From the NCBI RefSeq assembly GCF_027568575.1, contig NZ_JANUVP010000020.1: a stretch of 64,000 nt of DNA, one strand, 5' to 3'. The notes beneath the pieces were generated by a model. It searched no databases. It was given only the letters and a program-made list of their open reading frames with translations, and was not told the DNA's origin. The translations under genes were made by a program, and so were the position numbers. This document shows, piece after piece, positions 17,359-27,500 of this stretch. Position 1 is the first letter of the stretch. Every line of letters begins with the position of its first letter. Source of the stretch: Caldifermentibacillus hisashii (GTDB lineage: Bacteria > Bacillota > Bacilli > Bacillales > Caldibacillaceae).

Positions 17359-19119
17359 CTATAGTACACTATTATGGCCTTCATAAACAAGCCCGGTGTT
17401 TGCATCTACCGTTACTACCTGGCCGTCTTTCAAAATCGACAATGCATCTTTTACACCAACGATGACCGGAATCCCCAGATTTAAGCCAACAACAGCTGCA
17501 TGACTGGTCAAACCGCCTTCTTCCGTAATCAATGCTTGACATTTTTCAAGTGCAGGCATCATGTCGCGATCCGTTGAAAATGTAACAAGTACTGAATGTT
17601 CACTTACTTTTTCCAGTACTTCTTTACTGTTTTTAGCAATGACAACTTTTCCAAATGCATTTTTTCTGCCAATCCCTTGACCTTTTGCCAGCACACTGCC
17701 GACCACATGAATTTTCATCATGTTTGTTGTACCTGCTTCACCAACCGGAACTCCTGCCGTAATTACTACATTGTCTCCGTGTTTAACGATACCGCTTTTC
17801 AGACTTTCACTTACGGATTTTTCAAGCATTTCATCAATTGATTCTGATCTTTTGCCTAATTGTGGATAAACGCCCCAAACTAATAAAAGTTGTTTCATGA
17901 CTTTTTCATGACTTGTGACAGCAACAATTGGTGCAGCCGGGCGATATTTTGATACCATTCTTGCCGTATGACCGCTTTCTGTTGGAGTAATGATAGCATC
18001 AATATCCAGGTTAATGACAGCATGGGCAACGGATTGACAAATAGCATCCGTAATATTATGTTCAATTTCTTTTGAGCGTAAGGCTAATATTCCTTTATGA
18101 TTTAATGCACTTTCAGCTCGAACGGCTATATTATGCATCGTTTGTACTGCTTCAACCGGATATTTTCCTGCAGCCGTTTCACCGGAAAGCATAATTGCAT
18201 CTGTTCCGTCAAAAATCGCATTGGCTACATCACTTGCCTCAGCTCTTGTCGGACGAGGATTTCTTTGCATAGAATCCAACATTTGCGTAGCAGTAATAAC
18301 CGGTTTGGCCAGTTTATTACATTTTTTTATAAGCAATTTTTGTACCAATGGGACTTCTTCAGCCGGAATTTCTACACCAAGGTCACCGCGCGCAACCATT
18401 AAGCCGTCGCTTACTTCTAAAATTTCGTCAATTTTATCGACGCCTTCTTGGTTTTCGATTTTTGGAATAATATGGATATGAGGCGCATTTTGTTGCTCGA
18501 GTAGTTCGCGAATTTCTAAAACGTCACTAGGACGTCGAACAAAGGAAGCTGCAATAAAATCAATTCCTTGCTCAATCCCAAACACAATATCCCTTGCATC
18601 TTTATCAGTAATACCCGGCAAATTAACAGATACGCCCGGTACATTTACACCTTTTTTATTTTTTAAAACCCCTCCATTTAAAACTTTGGTCACTATTTCT
18701 TTTTTATCTTTATGAACATCAATAACTTCAAGGCCAATGAGTCCATCATCCAATAAAATTTTTCCTCCGACTTGAACATCATCAATCAAACCCTCGTATG
18801 TAACGGAGAATTTTTCTTGTGTACCGAGAACTTCTTCCATTGAAATTGTTACTGTATTTCCTTCAATCAGTTCGATGGCATCATTTTCCATATTATGAGT
18901 ACGAATTTCAGGACCTTTCGTATCAAGCAAAAGAGCAACGTGTTTTCCGGTAATTTTTTCAGCTTCACGAATATTTTTAATTCTGGCTGCATGTTCTTCG
19001 TGGTCACCATGAGAAAAGTTTAATCGTGCTACATTCATGCCTGCTTCAATTAACTGTACTAATTTTTCAACACTTTCACTGGCCGGACCTATTGTACAAA
19101 CTATTTTTGTTCTTCTCAT
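17359..19119 (-). CDS. pyk: pyruvate kinase
   Basis: This enzyme makes pyruvate and ATP from PEP and ADP. The sequence starts MRRTKIVCTIGPAS, with active-site segments NFSHGDHEEH, DTKGPEIRTH, IPKIENQEGVDKIDEI and MVARGDLGVEIP. After the usual C-terminal domain there is an extra PEP-utiliser-like domain (about 475-586) with EGGLTSHAAVVGLNLGIPV, normal for Bacillus and Geobacillus enzymes. The frame is open to 19227, but AGGAGG nine bases before ATG 19119 gives the 586-residue form. It starts 19 bases after the pfkA stop, so the pair is an operon. Confidence 0.97.
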   Translation of the reverse strand: MRRTKIVCTIGPASESVEKLVQLIEAGMNVARLNFSHGDHEEHAARIKNIREAEKITGKHVALLLDTKGPEIRTHNMENDAIELIEGNTVTISMEEVLGTQEKFSVTYEGLIDDVQVGGKILLDDGLIGLEVIDVHKDKKEIVTKVLNGGVLKNKKGVNVPGVSVNLPGITDKDARDIVFGIEQGIDFIAASFVRRPSDVLEIRELLEQQNAPHIHIIPKIENQEGVDKIDEILEVSDGLMVARGDLGVEIPAEEVPLVQKLLIKKCNKLAKPVITATQMLDSMQRNPRPTRAEASDVANAIFDGTDAIMLSGETAAGKYPVEAVQTMHNIAVRAESALNHKGILALRSKEIEHNITDAICQSVAHAVINLDIDAIITPTESGHTARMVSKYRPAAPIVAVTSHEKVMKQLLLVWGVYPQLGKRSESIDEMLEKSVSESLKSGIVKHGDNVVITAGVPVGEAGTTNMMKIHVVGSVLAKGQGIGRKNAFGKVVIAKNSKEVLEKVSEHSVLVTFSTDRDMMPALEKCQALITEEGGLTSHAAVVGLNLGIPVIVGVKDALSILKDGQVVTVDANTGLVYEGHNSVL

Positions 19120-19138
19120 TTCAATTATCCTCCTGATC

Positions 19139-20098
19139 TTAAATCGATAATTCTTTTGCCAATCGAATAATTTCATTATCGATCTTATGTGGTTGATTAA
19201 TAATTTCAGAAATGGCATGATCCACAATAGTATTTTTTACAATTCCTACCGCTCTGCCACCTTTTCCTTCGAGCAGCAATTCTACAGCACGTGCACCTAA
19301 GCGGCTTGCCAAAAAACGATCCGTTGCAGATGGAGAACCACCGCGTTGTATATGCCCCAGGACGGATACACGGACATCAGCATCAATTCTCTCTTTTAAT
19401 TGTTCAGCTAATTTAACACCGCTCATTACACCTTCTGCAACGACAATAATGCTGTGCCGTTTTCCTCTTTGTTTACCGCGATTTAGACGGTCAACGATGT
19501 TATCAATTGTTTCTTTTTCTTCCGGAATCAGAATCGTTTCGGCTCCACCGGCAAGACCGGACCAAAGAGCAATATCACCTGCACCTCTTCCCATCACTTC
19601 AATGACGAATGTCCGATCATGTGAAGAAGCGGTATCGCGGATTTTATCGATCGCATCAATAACGGTATTTATCGCCGTATCAAAACCAATGGTGAATTCT
19701 GTACCGCTAATATCATTATCAATTGTTCCCGGCACACCGACGCAAGGAAAACCGAGGTTTGTTAAAGCGTTCGCACCACGGTAAGAACCGTCGCCACCAA
19801 TAACGACCAATCCTTCTATTCCATGTTTATGTAATTGTTCTAAACCTTGTTTTTGTACTTCAGGATTGACAAACTCCGGCAAGCGGGCAGAGCGAAGAAT
19901 CGTACCGCCGCGATGAATAATATCACCGACGGAACCTAACTCCAGTTTTTCAATATTCCCATTTACTAGTCCATGAAAACCATGATAAATCCCGTAAACT
20001 TCCAGATCATGATAAATTCCTTTACGAACGACTGCACGGATTGCAGCATTCATACCCGGAGAATCGCCACCACTTGTTAAAACAGCAATTTTTCTCAT
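19139..20098 (-). CDS. pfkA: 6-phosphofructokinase
   Basis: The ATP-dependent committing step of glycolysis. Motifs are LTSGGDSPGMNAAIRA (ATP site), VVIGGDGSYRGA, and GTIDNDISGTEFTIGFDTA with the catalytic Asp; RGGSPSATDR is near the C-terminus. AGGTGAGG six bases before ATG 20098 fixes a start three codons inside the open frame; the 319-residue product equals the Bacillus length. Its operon partner is pyk. A cre-like site lies upstream at 20247-20260. Confidence 0.97.
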   Translation of the reverse strand: MRKIAVLTSGGDSPGMNAAIRAVVRKGIYHDLEVYGIYHGFHGLVNGNIEKLELGSVGDIIHRGGTILRSARLPEFVNPEVQKQGLEQLHKHGIEGLVVIGGDGSYRGANALTNLGFPCVGVPGTIDNDISGTEFTIGFDTAINTVIDAIDKIRDTASSHDRTFVIEVMGRGAGDIALWSGLAGGAETILIPEEKETIDNIVDRLNRGKQRGKRHSIIVVAEGVMSGVKLAEQLKERIDADVRVSVLGHIQRGGSPSATDRFLASRLGARAVELLLEGKGGRAVGIVKNTIVDHAISEIINQPHKIDNEIIRLAKELSI

Positions 20099-20246
20099 GA
20101 CAAACACCTCACCTACATAACTATATTGATATTTCTATATTCCTTTGTTCATTATTAAACAAATTTCATATTTACCTTACCACGATACTTTCTTAAACTC
20201 AATAAGATATGGAACCCAAATTTAAAAAACAGAACTATTTTTCAAA

Positions 20247-20260
20247 AGTAATCGCTTTCT
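20247..20260. promoter_or_regulatory. cre-like CcpA site upstream of pfkA
   Basis: On the minus strand AGAAAGCGATTACT fits the catabolite-responsive-element consensus TGWAANCGNTNWCA at all but the two outer positions. It lies about 150 bases before the pfkA start. CcpA acts on glycolytic operons in several Firmicutes, so control of pfkA-pyk is plausible. Confidence 0.45.
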
Positions 20261-20345
20261 TCGATGATAAAACGTTATCTATTTTACAAATCTGTTAACA
20301 TTGTAAAGAAAAGAAAGATTCTGCTTCGTCACTTCTTTTATGAAA

Positions 20346-20405
20346 CTAGACAATAAAACTAATCTAAGTTGTTCACTTGTTTTTATATACTTTCTTATTC
20401 TGTAA
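20346..20405 (+). repeat. dispersed CTAGACAATAAAACTAAT repeat, copy 2
   Basis: It matches bases 60-118 through most of its length, sharing CTAGACAATAAAACTAATC, CTTGT/CCTGT, and TATACTTTCTTAT. Copy 1 continues into the CTCGG hairpin repeat; copy 2 runs into the accA terminator. Apart from this repeat and the cre-like site, the 350-base gap between accA and pfkA holds nothing recognisable. Confidence 0.6.
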
Positions 20406-20409
20406 AAAA

Positions 20410-20430
20410 GAACGTGCATTATACACGTTC
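20410..20430 (-). terminator. terminator of accDA
   Basis: GAACGTG and CACGTTC pair perfectly; TTTTTT follows on the minus strand. It lies 17 bases beyond the accA stop. Confidence 0.85.
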
Positions 20431-20447
20431 CTCAGCTAGTTCTTAAA

Positions 20448-21404
20448 CTATTCTACGGTGTACTGACCGATCTTAGCAAATTTTTGATAACGGTCTTGAA
20501 CAAGTTCATTTTTCGATAACTTGGCCAACTCATCCAAAGATTTTTTCAAAACAGTGTCAATTAAATTTGCCTGTTCCTTAATATTATTATGAGCTCCCCC
20601 TTTGACTTCGGGGATGATCTCATCGATGACTTTTAATTGCTTTAAGTCTTGGGCTGTAATTTTCATTGATTCTGCCGCTTTTTTTGCAAGGGTTGCATCC
20701 TTCCAAAGAATCGAAGCTGCACCTTCAGGGGAAATGACTGAATACGTCGAGTTCTCCAACATATGTATATGATTTCCAACACCTAATGCAAGTGCCCCGC
20801 CGCTACCACCTTCACCGATAACGATACAAACAATCGGAACAGTTAACCCTGCCATTTCAAAAAGATTTCTGGCAATGGCCTCACTTTGTCCCCTTTCTTC
20901 CGCTGCTTTTCCGGGGTAAGCTCCCTTTGTATCAATAAAGCAAATAATTGGGCGGTTAAATTTTTGAGCTTGGAACATTAGGCGCAATGCTTTTCGATAC
21001 CCTTCAGGATGCGGCATACCGAAATTACGGCGGATATTTTCCTTCGTATCTTTGCCACGCTGATGTCCAATAACTGTTACCGGCCTTCCTTTGTATTTGG
21101 CAATCCCTGCTACAATGGCTTCATCGTCGCCAAAGGTACGATCGCCATGACATTCAAAGAAATCTTCAAATAAAAACTTTATATAATCTAGTGTCGTCGG
21201 TCGATTCGGATGTCTTGCAATTTGTACTCGATCCCATGGCTCTAAATTTTTATAAATTTCTTCTTCCAAATTGTGAAGTCGTAATTCCAATTTTTCAATT
21301 TCATCGGTTAAGTCGACATCGGCATTTTGTGTAATTAATTTTAGCTCGTCCAATTTTTTACGTAAATTAATGAGCGGCTTTTCAAATTCCAGTTCTACCG
21401 TCAT
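20448..21404 (-). CDS. accA: acetyl-CoA carboxylase carboxyltransferase subunit alpha
   Basis: This is one half of the carboxyltransferase that makes malonyl-CoA for fatty acid synthesis. The N-terminal helix region (LEFEKPLINLRKKLDELK) and IARHPNRPTTLDYI lead into the crotonase-fold core with FGMPHPEGYRKALRL, DTKGAYPGKAAEERGQSEA and GEGGSGGALALGVGN. Its 318 residues are normal. Its start overlaps the accD stop by four bases, so the two subunits are translationally coupled. GGAGG precedes the ATG. Confidence 0.97.
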   Translation of the reverse strand: MTVELEFEKPLINLRKKLDELKLITQNADVDLTDEIEKLELRLHNLEEEIYKNLEPWDRVQIARHPNRPTTLDYIKFLFEDFFECHGDRTFGDDEAIVAGIAKYKGRPVTVIGHQRGKDTKENIRRNFGMPHPEGYRKALRLMFQAQKFNRPIICFIDTKGAYPGKAAEERGQSEAIARNLFEMAGLTVPIVCIVIGEGGSGGALALGVGNHIHMLENSTYSVISPEGAASILWKDATLAKKAAESMKITAQDLKQLKVIDEIIPEVKGGAHNNIKEQANLIDTVLKKSLDELAKLSKNELVQDRYQKFAKIGQYTVE

Positions 21405-22264
21405 TCTGTAACACCTCCAATATGATGCAGTTCGAGAATAAGCGATATTTTTTTGCGCATCTCTTTCCGATGGATGACTGCATCTAATTGTCCGTGTTTT
21501 AACTGGAATTCTGCGGTTTGAAAATCTTCGGGAAGTTCTTCATGAATGGTTTGTTCGATGACCCGCTTTCCGGCAAAACCGATTAATGCTCCAGGTTCAG
21601 CAAGGTTAAAATCTCCTAAAGAAGCGAAACTAGCTGAAACACCGCCGGTTGTCGGATGAGTCATAACAGTAATGATTAGGCCTCCATGATCGCTGAATCG
21701 TTTTAAAGCGGCACTTGTTTTAGCCATTTGCATGAGGCTTAAGACTCCTTCTTGCATTCTGGCACCGCCGGAAGCTGTAAAAATGATGAACGGTAAATGT
21801 AATTCATCTGCTTTTTCAATGGCACGCGTTATTTTTTCACCGACAACGGACCCCATGCTCCCCATTCGGAAAAATGAATCCATAACGGCAATGACGACCG
21901 GTTTTTCCTCAATCTTTCCTGTTCCGGTTACAACTGCTTCATTCATTTTCATTTTCCTGCGATCTTTTTCTACTTTTTCTACATATTCAGGGAAGCCAAG
22001 TGGATTAACGGTAACCAATTCTTTATCCATCTCAGCAAAGGAATTTTCATCAAGAAAACTTGATAACCGTTCTTGTGCATTCATTGGGAAATGGTAATCA
22101 CAATGTAAACAGATTTTCATATTTTGCTCGATTTCACGTGTAAACATAATTTTTTTACAGTTCGGGCATTTCGTCATAATACCGACTGGAACATCATCGG
22201 TTGCAGACGGTACAGGAATAGTTGCATATGTTTTCTTGTTTTTAGAAAAAATATCTCTTAGCAA
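21401..22264 (-). CDS. accD: acetyl-CoA carboxylase carboxyltransferase subunit beta
   Basis: This is the biotin-carboxyl-accepting half of the carboxyltransferase. A four-cysteine zinc ribbon (Cys33, Cys36, Cys52, Cys55; TKCPNCKK ... ICLHCDYH) precedes the crotonase-fold domain with TASGGARMQEGVLSLMQMAKT and HPTTGGVSASFASLGD. The start is TTG at 22264 after AAGGGGG. Its 287 residues are normal. It forms an operon with accA, and a FadR-like regulator lies 58 nt upstream on the same strand. Confidence 0.97.
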   Translation of the reverse strand: MLRDIFSKNKKTYATIPVPSATDDVPVGIMTKCPNCKKIMFTREIEQNMKICLHCDYHFPMNAQERLSSFLDENSFAEMDKELVTVNPLGFPEYVEKVEKDRRKMKMNEAVVTGTGKIEEKPVVIAVMDSFFRMGSMGSVVGEKITRAIEKADELHLPFIIFTASGGARMQEGVLSLMQMAKTSAALKRFSDHGGLIITVMTHPTTGGVSASFASLGDFNLAEPGALIGFAGKRVIEQTIHEELPEDFQTAEFQLKHGQLDAVIHRKEMRKKISLILELHHIGGVTE

Positions 22265-22322
22265 GGTATTTCCCCCTTGTCTCTTTCACTAAGCTTGACT
22301 GAAATTACAGACCAAGCAATGT

Positions 22323-22937
22323 TTATTGTATCGGTTTTGCTTGATCAAAATATAGCATGTAGATAGATAAAGCTTGATCCCAATTTCCGCTATTAATTGC
22401 TGTCAGCAGTTCAATATAATTTTTCTTTTCGATTGGATTGGTAAATTGGAGTAAACGGATAAATTCCGATAAAATATACCATATTTTTAATAATAACTGA
22501 TTATCCGTTAAAATTAAAATTCTTTCAAAAAATTTTTCACGATCAAAATATTTTTCATTCCATTGAGAAATATCAATATAAGTCCTGTTAAATACGAGTT
22601 TATAAATACCGGATGTTTCAATGATTCTTTTTACTTCTAAAATATCATGATCTGCATTCTCTCTTTGAAATACAAAACTACTTAATAATTCTACCAGTTG
22701 ATGTTTTCGAAAATCAACGATAAATGTTCCTTCGCCTCTTCTTGTTTCAATTAAACCAAGTAATTCCATGGCTCTTAAAGCCTCACGAACACTCGATCTA
22801 CCAACATGTAAAAGATCGGTCAACTCTCTTTCAGATGGGAGTCTATCACCAGGCTGCAAATTCCTTTCTTGAATAATTTCTCTTATTTTTTCGAATGTTT
22901 CTAAGTATACTTTTTGTTGGTATTGCCTTTGGCCCAC
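22323..22937 (-). CDS. FadR/GntR-family transcriptional regulator
   Basis: The N-terminal winged helix-turn-helix (residues about 5-75) contains IREIIQERNLQPGDRLPSER, LLHVGRSSVREALRAMEL and the wing RRGEGTFIV, diagnostic of the GntR/FadR group. The C-terminal ligand domain (about 80-204) is short and lacks an obvious set of metal-binding His, so the effector cannot be read. GGTGAG eight bases before GTG 22937 fits better than GTG 22946. It lies between malic enzyme and accDA on the same strand, a position also seen in related Bacilli as I recall. Control of malate or acyl-CoA metabolism is a guess. Confidence 0.85.
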   Translation of the reverse strand: MGQRQYQQKVYLETFEKIREIIQERNLQPGDRLPSERELTDLLHVGRSSVREALRAMELLGLIETRRGEGTFIVDFRKHQLVELLSSFVFQRENADHDILEVKRIIETSGIYKLVFNRTYIDISQWNEKYFDREKFFERILILTDNQLLLKIWYILSEFIRLLQFTNPIEKKNYIELLTAINSGNWDQALSIYMLYFDQAKPIQ

Positions 22938-23007
22938 TTTTTTCACTCACCATTTTATATAGTTATCCCTTTTTGTTTTTATTCATCATTGCAAAAAATA
23001 TTAATCT

Positions 23008-24246
23008 CTATTTAATTGATGCGATTTCTTTCGTTTTCTTGTGAACATTAGATGGGTCAACTTTTCTGCGTGCCACCCCAGTCTCCATTGCCGCTTTTGC
23101 TACAGCTCGGGCAACATATGGAGCCACTCTCGGATCAAACGGATTTGGAATGACATAATCAGGTGATAATTGTTCATCACTAATTAGGCTGGCAATCGCT
23201 TCAACAGCAGCTTGCTTCATTTCTTCATTAATAATTGTTGCTCGAACATCTAAGGCACCACGGAAAATCCCCGGAAATGCCAGTACGTTATTGACTTGAT
23301 TCGGATAATCAGAACGACCTGTTCCGATTACTGCAGCACCTGCTTCTTTCGCGTCCTCCGGCATAATTTCGGGAATCGGGTTGGCCATCGCAAAAATAAT
23401 CGGATCCGGATTCATGGAGCGAATCATTTCCTTCGATAGGATGCCACCCGCAGACACCCCAATAAATACATCAGTTCCTTGAATGACTTCTTTTAGCGAT
23501 CCTTTCTTTCCTTCACGATTTGTAATTTTTGCGACTTCTTCCTTAAGCTGATTCATCCCAAATGGTCGGCCTTCATAAATCGCCCCCTTTGTATCACACA
23601 TGATTATATCACGAACACCATAGTGATAAAGTAACTTAATAATGGCTATTCCAGCTGCACCGGCGCCGTTTATAACGACCTTAATTTCATGGATCTTCCT
23701 TCCTGTCAGCTTTAATGCATTCATTAAACCCGCTATGGTAACAATAGCTGTTCCATGTTGATCATCATGAAAGACAGGGATATTGGTTTCTCTTTTTAAT
23801 CGTTCTTCAATTTCAAAGCAATTTGGAGATGCGATATCTTCCAGATTAACTCCGCCAAAGGTTGGTTCCAATAATTTGACCGTCTCAACAATCTTGTCAA
23901 CATCCGTTGTCCCAAGGCAAAGTGGAAATGCATCAACCCCGGCAAAACTTTTAAACAGGACAGCTTTCCCTTCCATTACCGGCAGTGCTGCTTCCGGTCC
24001 GATATTACCTAATCCCAGCACGGCAGTTCCATCTGTAACAACAGCTACAGTATTGCCTTTCATTGTATAATCGTATACCAGTTCCGGATGTTCGTAAATT
24101 TCTTTACATGGTTCTGCAACACCCGGTGAATATGCCAAACTTAAATCCTTCGGCGATTGCAATTGAACTTTAGATACCGTTTCAAGTTTCCCCATGTTCA
24201 TTTGATGTAATTGTAGTGCTTCTTCCCTTAAACTCACCTTCTCCAC
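23008..24246 (-). CDS. ytsJ: NAD(P)-dependent malic enzyme
   Basis: This enzyme decarboxylates malate to pyruvate; in B. subtilis YtsJ is the main NADP-linked form used in malate growth. Landmarks are LAYSPGVAEPCKEI, VVTDGTAVLGLGNIG, FHDDQHGTAIVTIAG with metal-binding acidic residues, the Rossmann motif INGAGAAGIAI, and MANPIPEIMPEDA. The 412-residue length is normal. Two in-frame GTG codons (24246 and 24237) compete for the start, with purine-rich GAGGGGTGGAG between and before them; I use the first. It lies downstream of dnaE, as in B. subtilis. Confidence 0.95.
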   Translation of the reverse strand: MEKVSLREEALQLHQMNMGKLETVSKVQLQSPKDLSLAYSPGVAEPCKEIYEHPELVYDYTMKGNTVAVVTDGTAVLGLGNIGPEAALPVMEGKAVLFKSFAGVDAFPLCLGTTDVDKIVETVKLLEPTFGGVNLEDIASPNCFEIEERLKRETNIPVFHDDQHGTAIVTIAGLMNALKLTGRKIHEIKVVINGAGAAGIAIIKLLYHYGVRDIIMCDTKGAIYEGRPFGMNQLKEEVAKITNREGKKGSLKEVIQGTDVFIGVSAGGILSKEMIRSMNPDPIIFAMANPIPEIMPEDAKEAGAAVIGTGRSDYPNQVNNVLAFPGIFRGALDVRATIINEEMKQAAVEAIASLISDEQLSPDYVIPNPFDPRVAPYVARAVAKAAMETGVARRKVDPSNVHKKTKEIASIK

Positions 24247-24594
24247 CCCTCAAAACATTACGAATATTTATTAAATAGTGGTCTGACCACATATTATTAC
24301 TAATATAAACATAAATAATCAGATTGTAAAGATATCATTAAAAATATTTTTCTCGTAATGTTTCAAACTTTCGGTCAAGGCCCATAAGAAAAACACCAAA
24401 AAATTCCAACTACATCGATCGGCATCCTTCCGTCAAAATTCATCATTTCTAAACGAACTTGGAAATATTTTTGACAAGTTTTATCCTTGACAACCAATCC
24501 ATATCGAAGTGACGGTCCTTCCTTGTGAGCTAGCTCGTATTGTTTATCTCCACCAGAAAAACAACAAAAGCAGAGCATCGACTTTTCGCTTTCT
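24247..24594. other. dnaE / ytsJ intergenic region
   Basis: This is a 348-base gap. A 67-codon minus-strand frame (24375-24578) has no ribosome site and no family that I recognise; I do not call it a gene. A weak stem (AAAGC...GCTTTT then GTTGTTTTT, minus strand, about 24560-24595) may end dnaE. The ytsJ promoter is presumably inside, but I cannot place it. Confidence 0.3.
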
Positions 24595-27500
24595 TTACTT
24601 TATGGCAACATTATGTTCTCCCAATAATTTTTTTAATTCTGAGATAGCTGCACTGTCCGGATTAATCCAATGCTCTTTTGCCAACTGGACGGTCTGATGA
24701 TTTTTTTCATAATAAAGAATGATTGGCACACTCCCTTTATATTTTTTAATCATATTCTTCAATTCCCCTAATAATTCATTCGTTTGATGATTTGCATCAA
24801 TTTTAATATACACCTTTTTACTTTCTTGTTCTTCTCGCAATTTTTCAACGGATTGGATGAAATTAACGATAAATTGCTTTTGACCATGTCGAAAATCAAG
24901 CGTACCGGTCATAAAAACAATTTCTCCTTTTTTTACTAAGGCTGAAGATGTCCGATAAACATTCGGAAAAACGACTGCTGACATGTCTTGCGATTCATCA
25001 CTAATTTGTAAAAAAGCCATTGCTTCACCATTTTTTGTTCTTGTTTTCCGTACTTCTTGAATATAAGCGCCGACATGATATTTTGATCCGGCAATTTTCA
25101 GTTCATCCAGTAACAGAGCACCTTGACTTTGAAGCAGCTTGCGATACATGCTGACCGGATGTCTTGAAATAAATAAACCTAAAACCTGCTTTTCAAATTG
25201 TAATTTTTTATCAATAGGAATCGGTTCAACTTCAACATATTTCGGCCTAATATCCAGTTCTTCTGAAAATAATGAGTCAATTTGATGATCGTCGGGTTTC
25301 ATTAATTGAGCATGTTCAATCGCCACATCCAAAGTTGCCAACAGGACTGCCCGGTCATGCCCAAATTCGTCAAAACTTCCGGCATGAATCAAGTTTTCCA
25401 ACACTTTTCGGTTAACGACTTTAAGTGAAACACGTAAACAGAAATCAAATAAATCGGTAAACGGCCGTTCCCCCCTAGCTTGGATAATCTCTTTTAATGC
25501 TTGAAAACCGACTCCTTTAATCGCAGCCAAGCTAAAACGAACTCCATCACGCTCAACTTGAAATTGATAATAGCTGTGATTAATGGATGGTGGATAAATA
25601 GTAAATCCGAGATGTTTCAGTTCTTTAATGTACTCAGCGGTTTTATTTTCATTTCCTACGACCGAAGTTAATAAACTTGCCATGAAATACAATGGATAAT
25701 GGGCTTTTAAATATGCGAGTTGATAACTAATCATGCTGTAGGCAACGGCATGACTGCGATTAAAACCATAATCGGCAAAGCGGACAATCAAATCATATAT
25801 TTCATTTGCCGTTGTTTCCGAATAGCCATTATTTTTGGCACCGGCTACAAAATGTTGCCTTTGTTGATCCAAAACTTCCCGCTTCTTTTTTGAAACCGCC
25901 CTTCTAAGTAAATCTGCTTCCCCTAATGTAAAACCTGCCATTTTGGAAGCAATTTGCATAATTTGCTCCTGATATACGATGACTCCATATGTTTTCTTTA
26001 AAATATTTTCCAAGTCAGGATGTGGATAACGGACCGGTTCCTTTCCATGTTTTCGATTAATATAGACAGGAATATTTGTCATCGGTCCCGGACGATACAA
26101 CGCATTGACAGCAACAATATCCTCAAATTCCGTCGGTTTCAGGCGTATTAACACATCTCGCATTCCTTCCGATTCCAATTGAAAAATCCCTGTTGTCTGA
26201 CCTTTTTGTAACAGTTTAAAAGTTTTTTCATCATGAAAAGGAATTTGTTTTAAATCAATTTTTTTCTGTTGTTTCTTGTGAATGGACCGAATGATTGATT
26301 CGATAAGTGATAAATTTCGTAATCCAAGGAAATCCATCTTTAATAAACCGATTTCTTCCAAGGTTCCCATCGGGTATTGGGTCAGCAAAACATCATTTGA
26401 TCCTGTTTGTAAAGGAATCCATTCAACCAGTGGTCTGTCCCCGATAACAACCCCGGCTGCATGTGTTGAAGTATGGCGCGGTAATCCTTCAATTTTTGCG
26501 GCAATTTGGAAAATCTGCTGAAAGTTTTCGTTTTTCATTAAATCTTGTAAAGCTTGGGACTCTTTCGTCGCTTCCTTTAAAGTGATTCCTAATTTGTTCG
26601 GTATGCTTTTCGATAATTGATCCAATTCCTTATTTGTTCTTCCAAAAACGCGGGCAACATCCCTTACAGCTGCTTTAGCCGCAAATGTACCAAAAGTAAT
26701 AATTTGAGCCACATGGGTAGATCCATATTTTTTCGCCACATACTGAATAACTTCATCGCGCCTGTGATCAGGAAAGTCGATATCAATATCCGGCATCGAC
26801 ACCCGCTCAGGATTCAAAAACCTTTCAAACAACAGATCAAATTTAATCGGGTCAACATCCGTTATTTCAAGAACATAAGCAACAAGACTTCCGGCTGCCG
26901 ATCCCCTGCCCGGTCCGACAATAATACCATTTTTTCTGGCAAATTGAACATAATCCCAAACGATTAAAAAATAATCACTAAACTTCATCTTCTTAATAAT
27001 GTCAAGTTCATATTTCAGTCGTTCTTTATAAATCGGAGTTGGTGAATCGATTCTAATAGATAAATTTTTTTCACACAGTTCACTTAAAAACACATCGCTT
27101 GTTTTTTCATCGAGCGGGTATTTAGGCAATAATTGTTGATGAAAGGGAATTTCAACTTGACACTGTTCCGCAATTTTCAAAGTGTTTTCGATTGCTTCCG
27201 GGTATTGTTGAAATAAGCTGTTCAGCTCTTCATTTGTACGCAAGTAACCTTCTTTATCCAAAGCATCTTCAGTCAACTCGGAAATATTTATATTCTCTTT
27301 GATCGCCTGCAAACATTTCCATGAAAAATAATCTTCTTTATCCAGAAAACAAACTTTATCGACAGCTGCGACGGGTATATTCATCTCCTCACTCATACTA
27401 TAAATCGCTTTTCTTAACGTTTCATGATCCCGGGATGGTAATGACTGAATTGATAAATAGAAGGATTCTTTCTCAAATAATTGTTGATAGAAGCTGACTT

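Noticed and set aside
24375..24578. 67-codon minus-strand frame between dnaE and ytsJ
   Set aside because: No ribosome site, odd composition (CFCCFSGG, IFWCFSYGP) and no recognised family.
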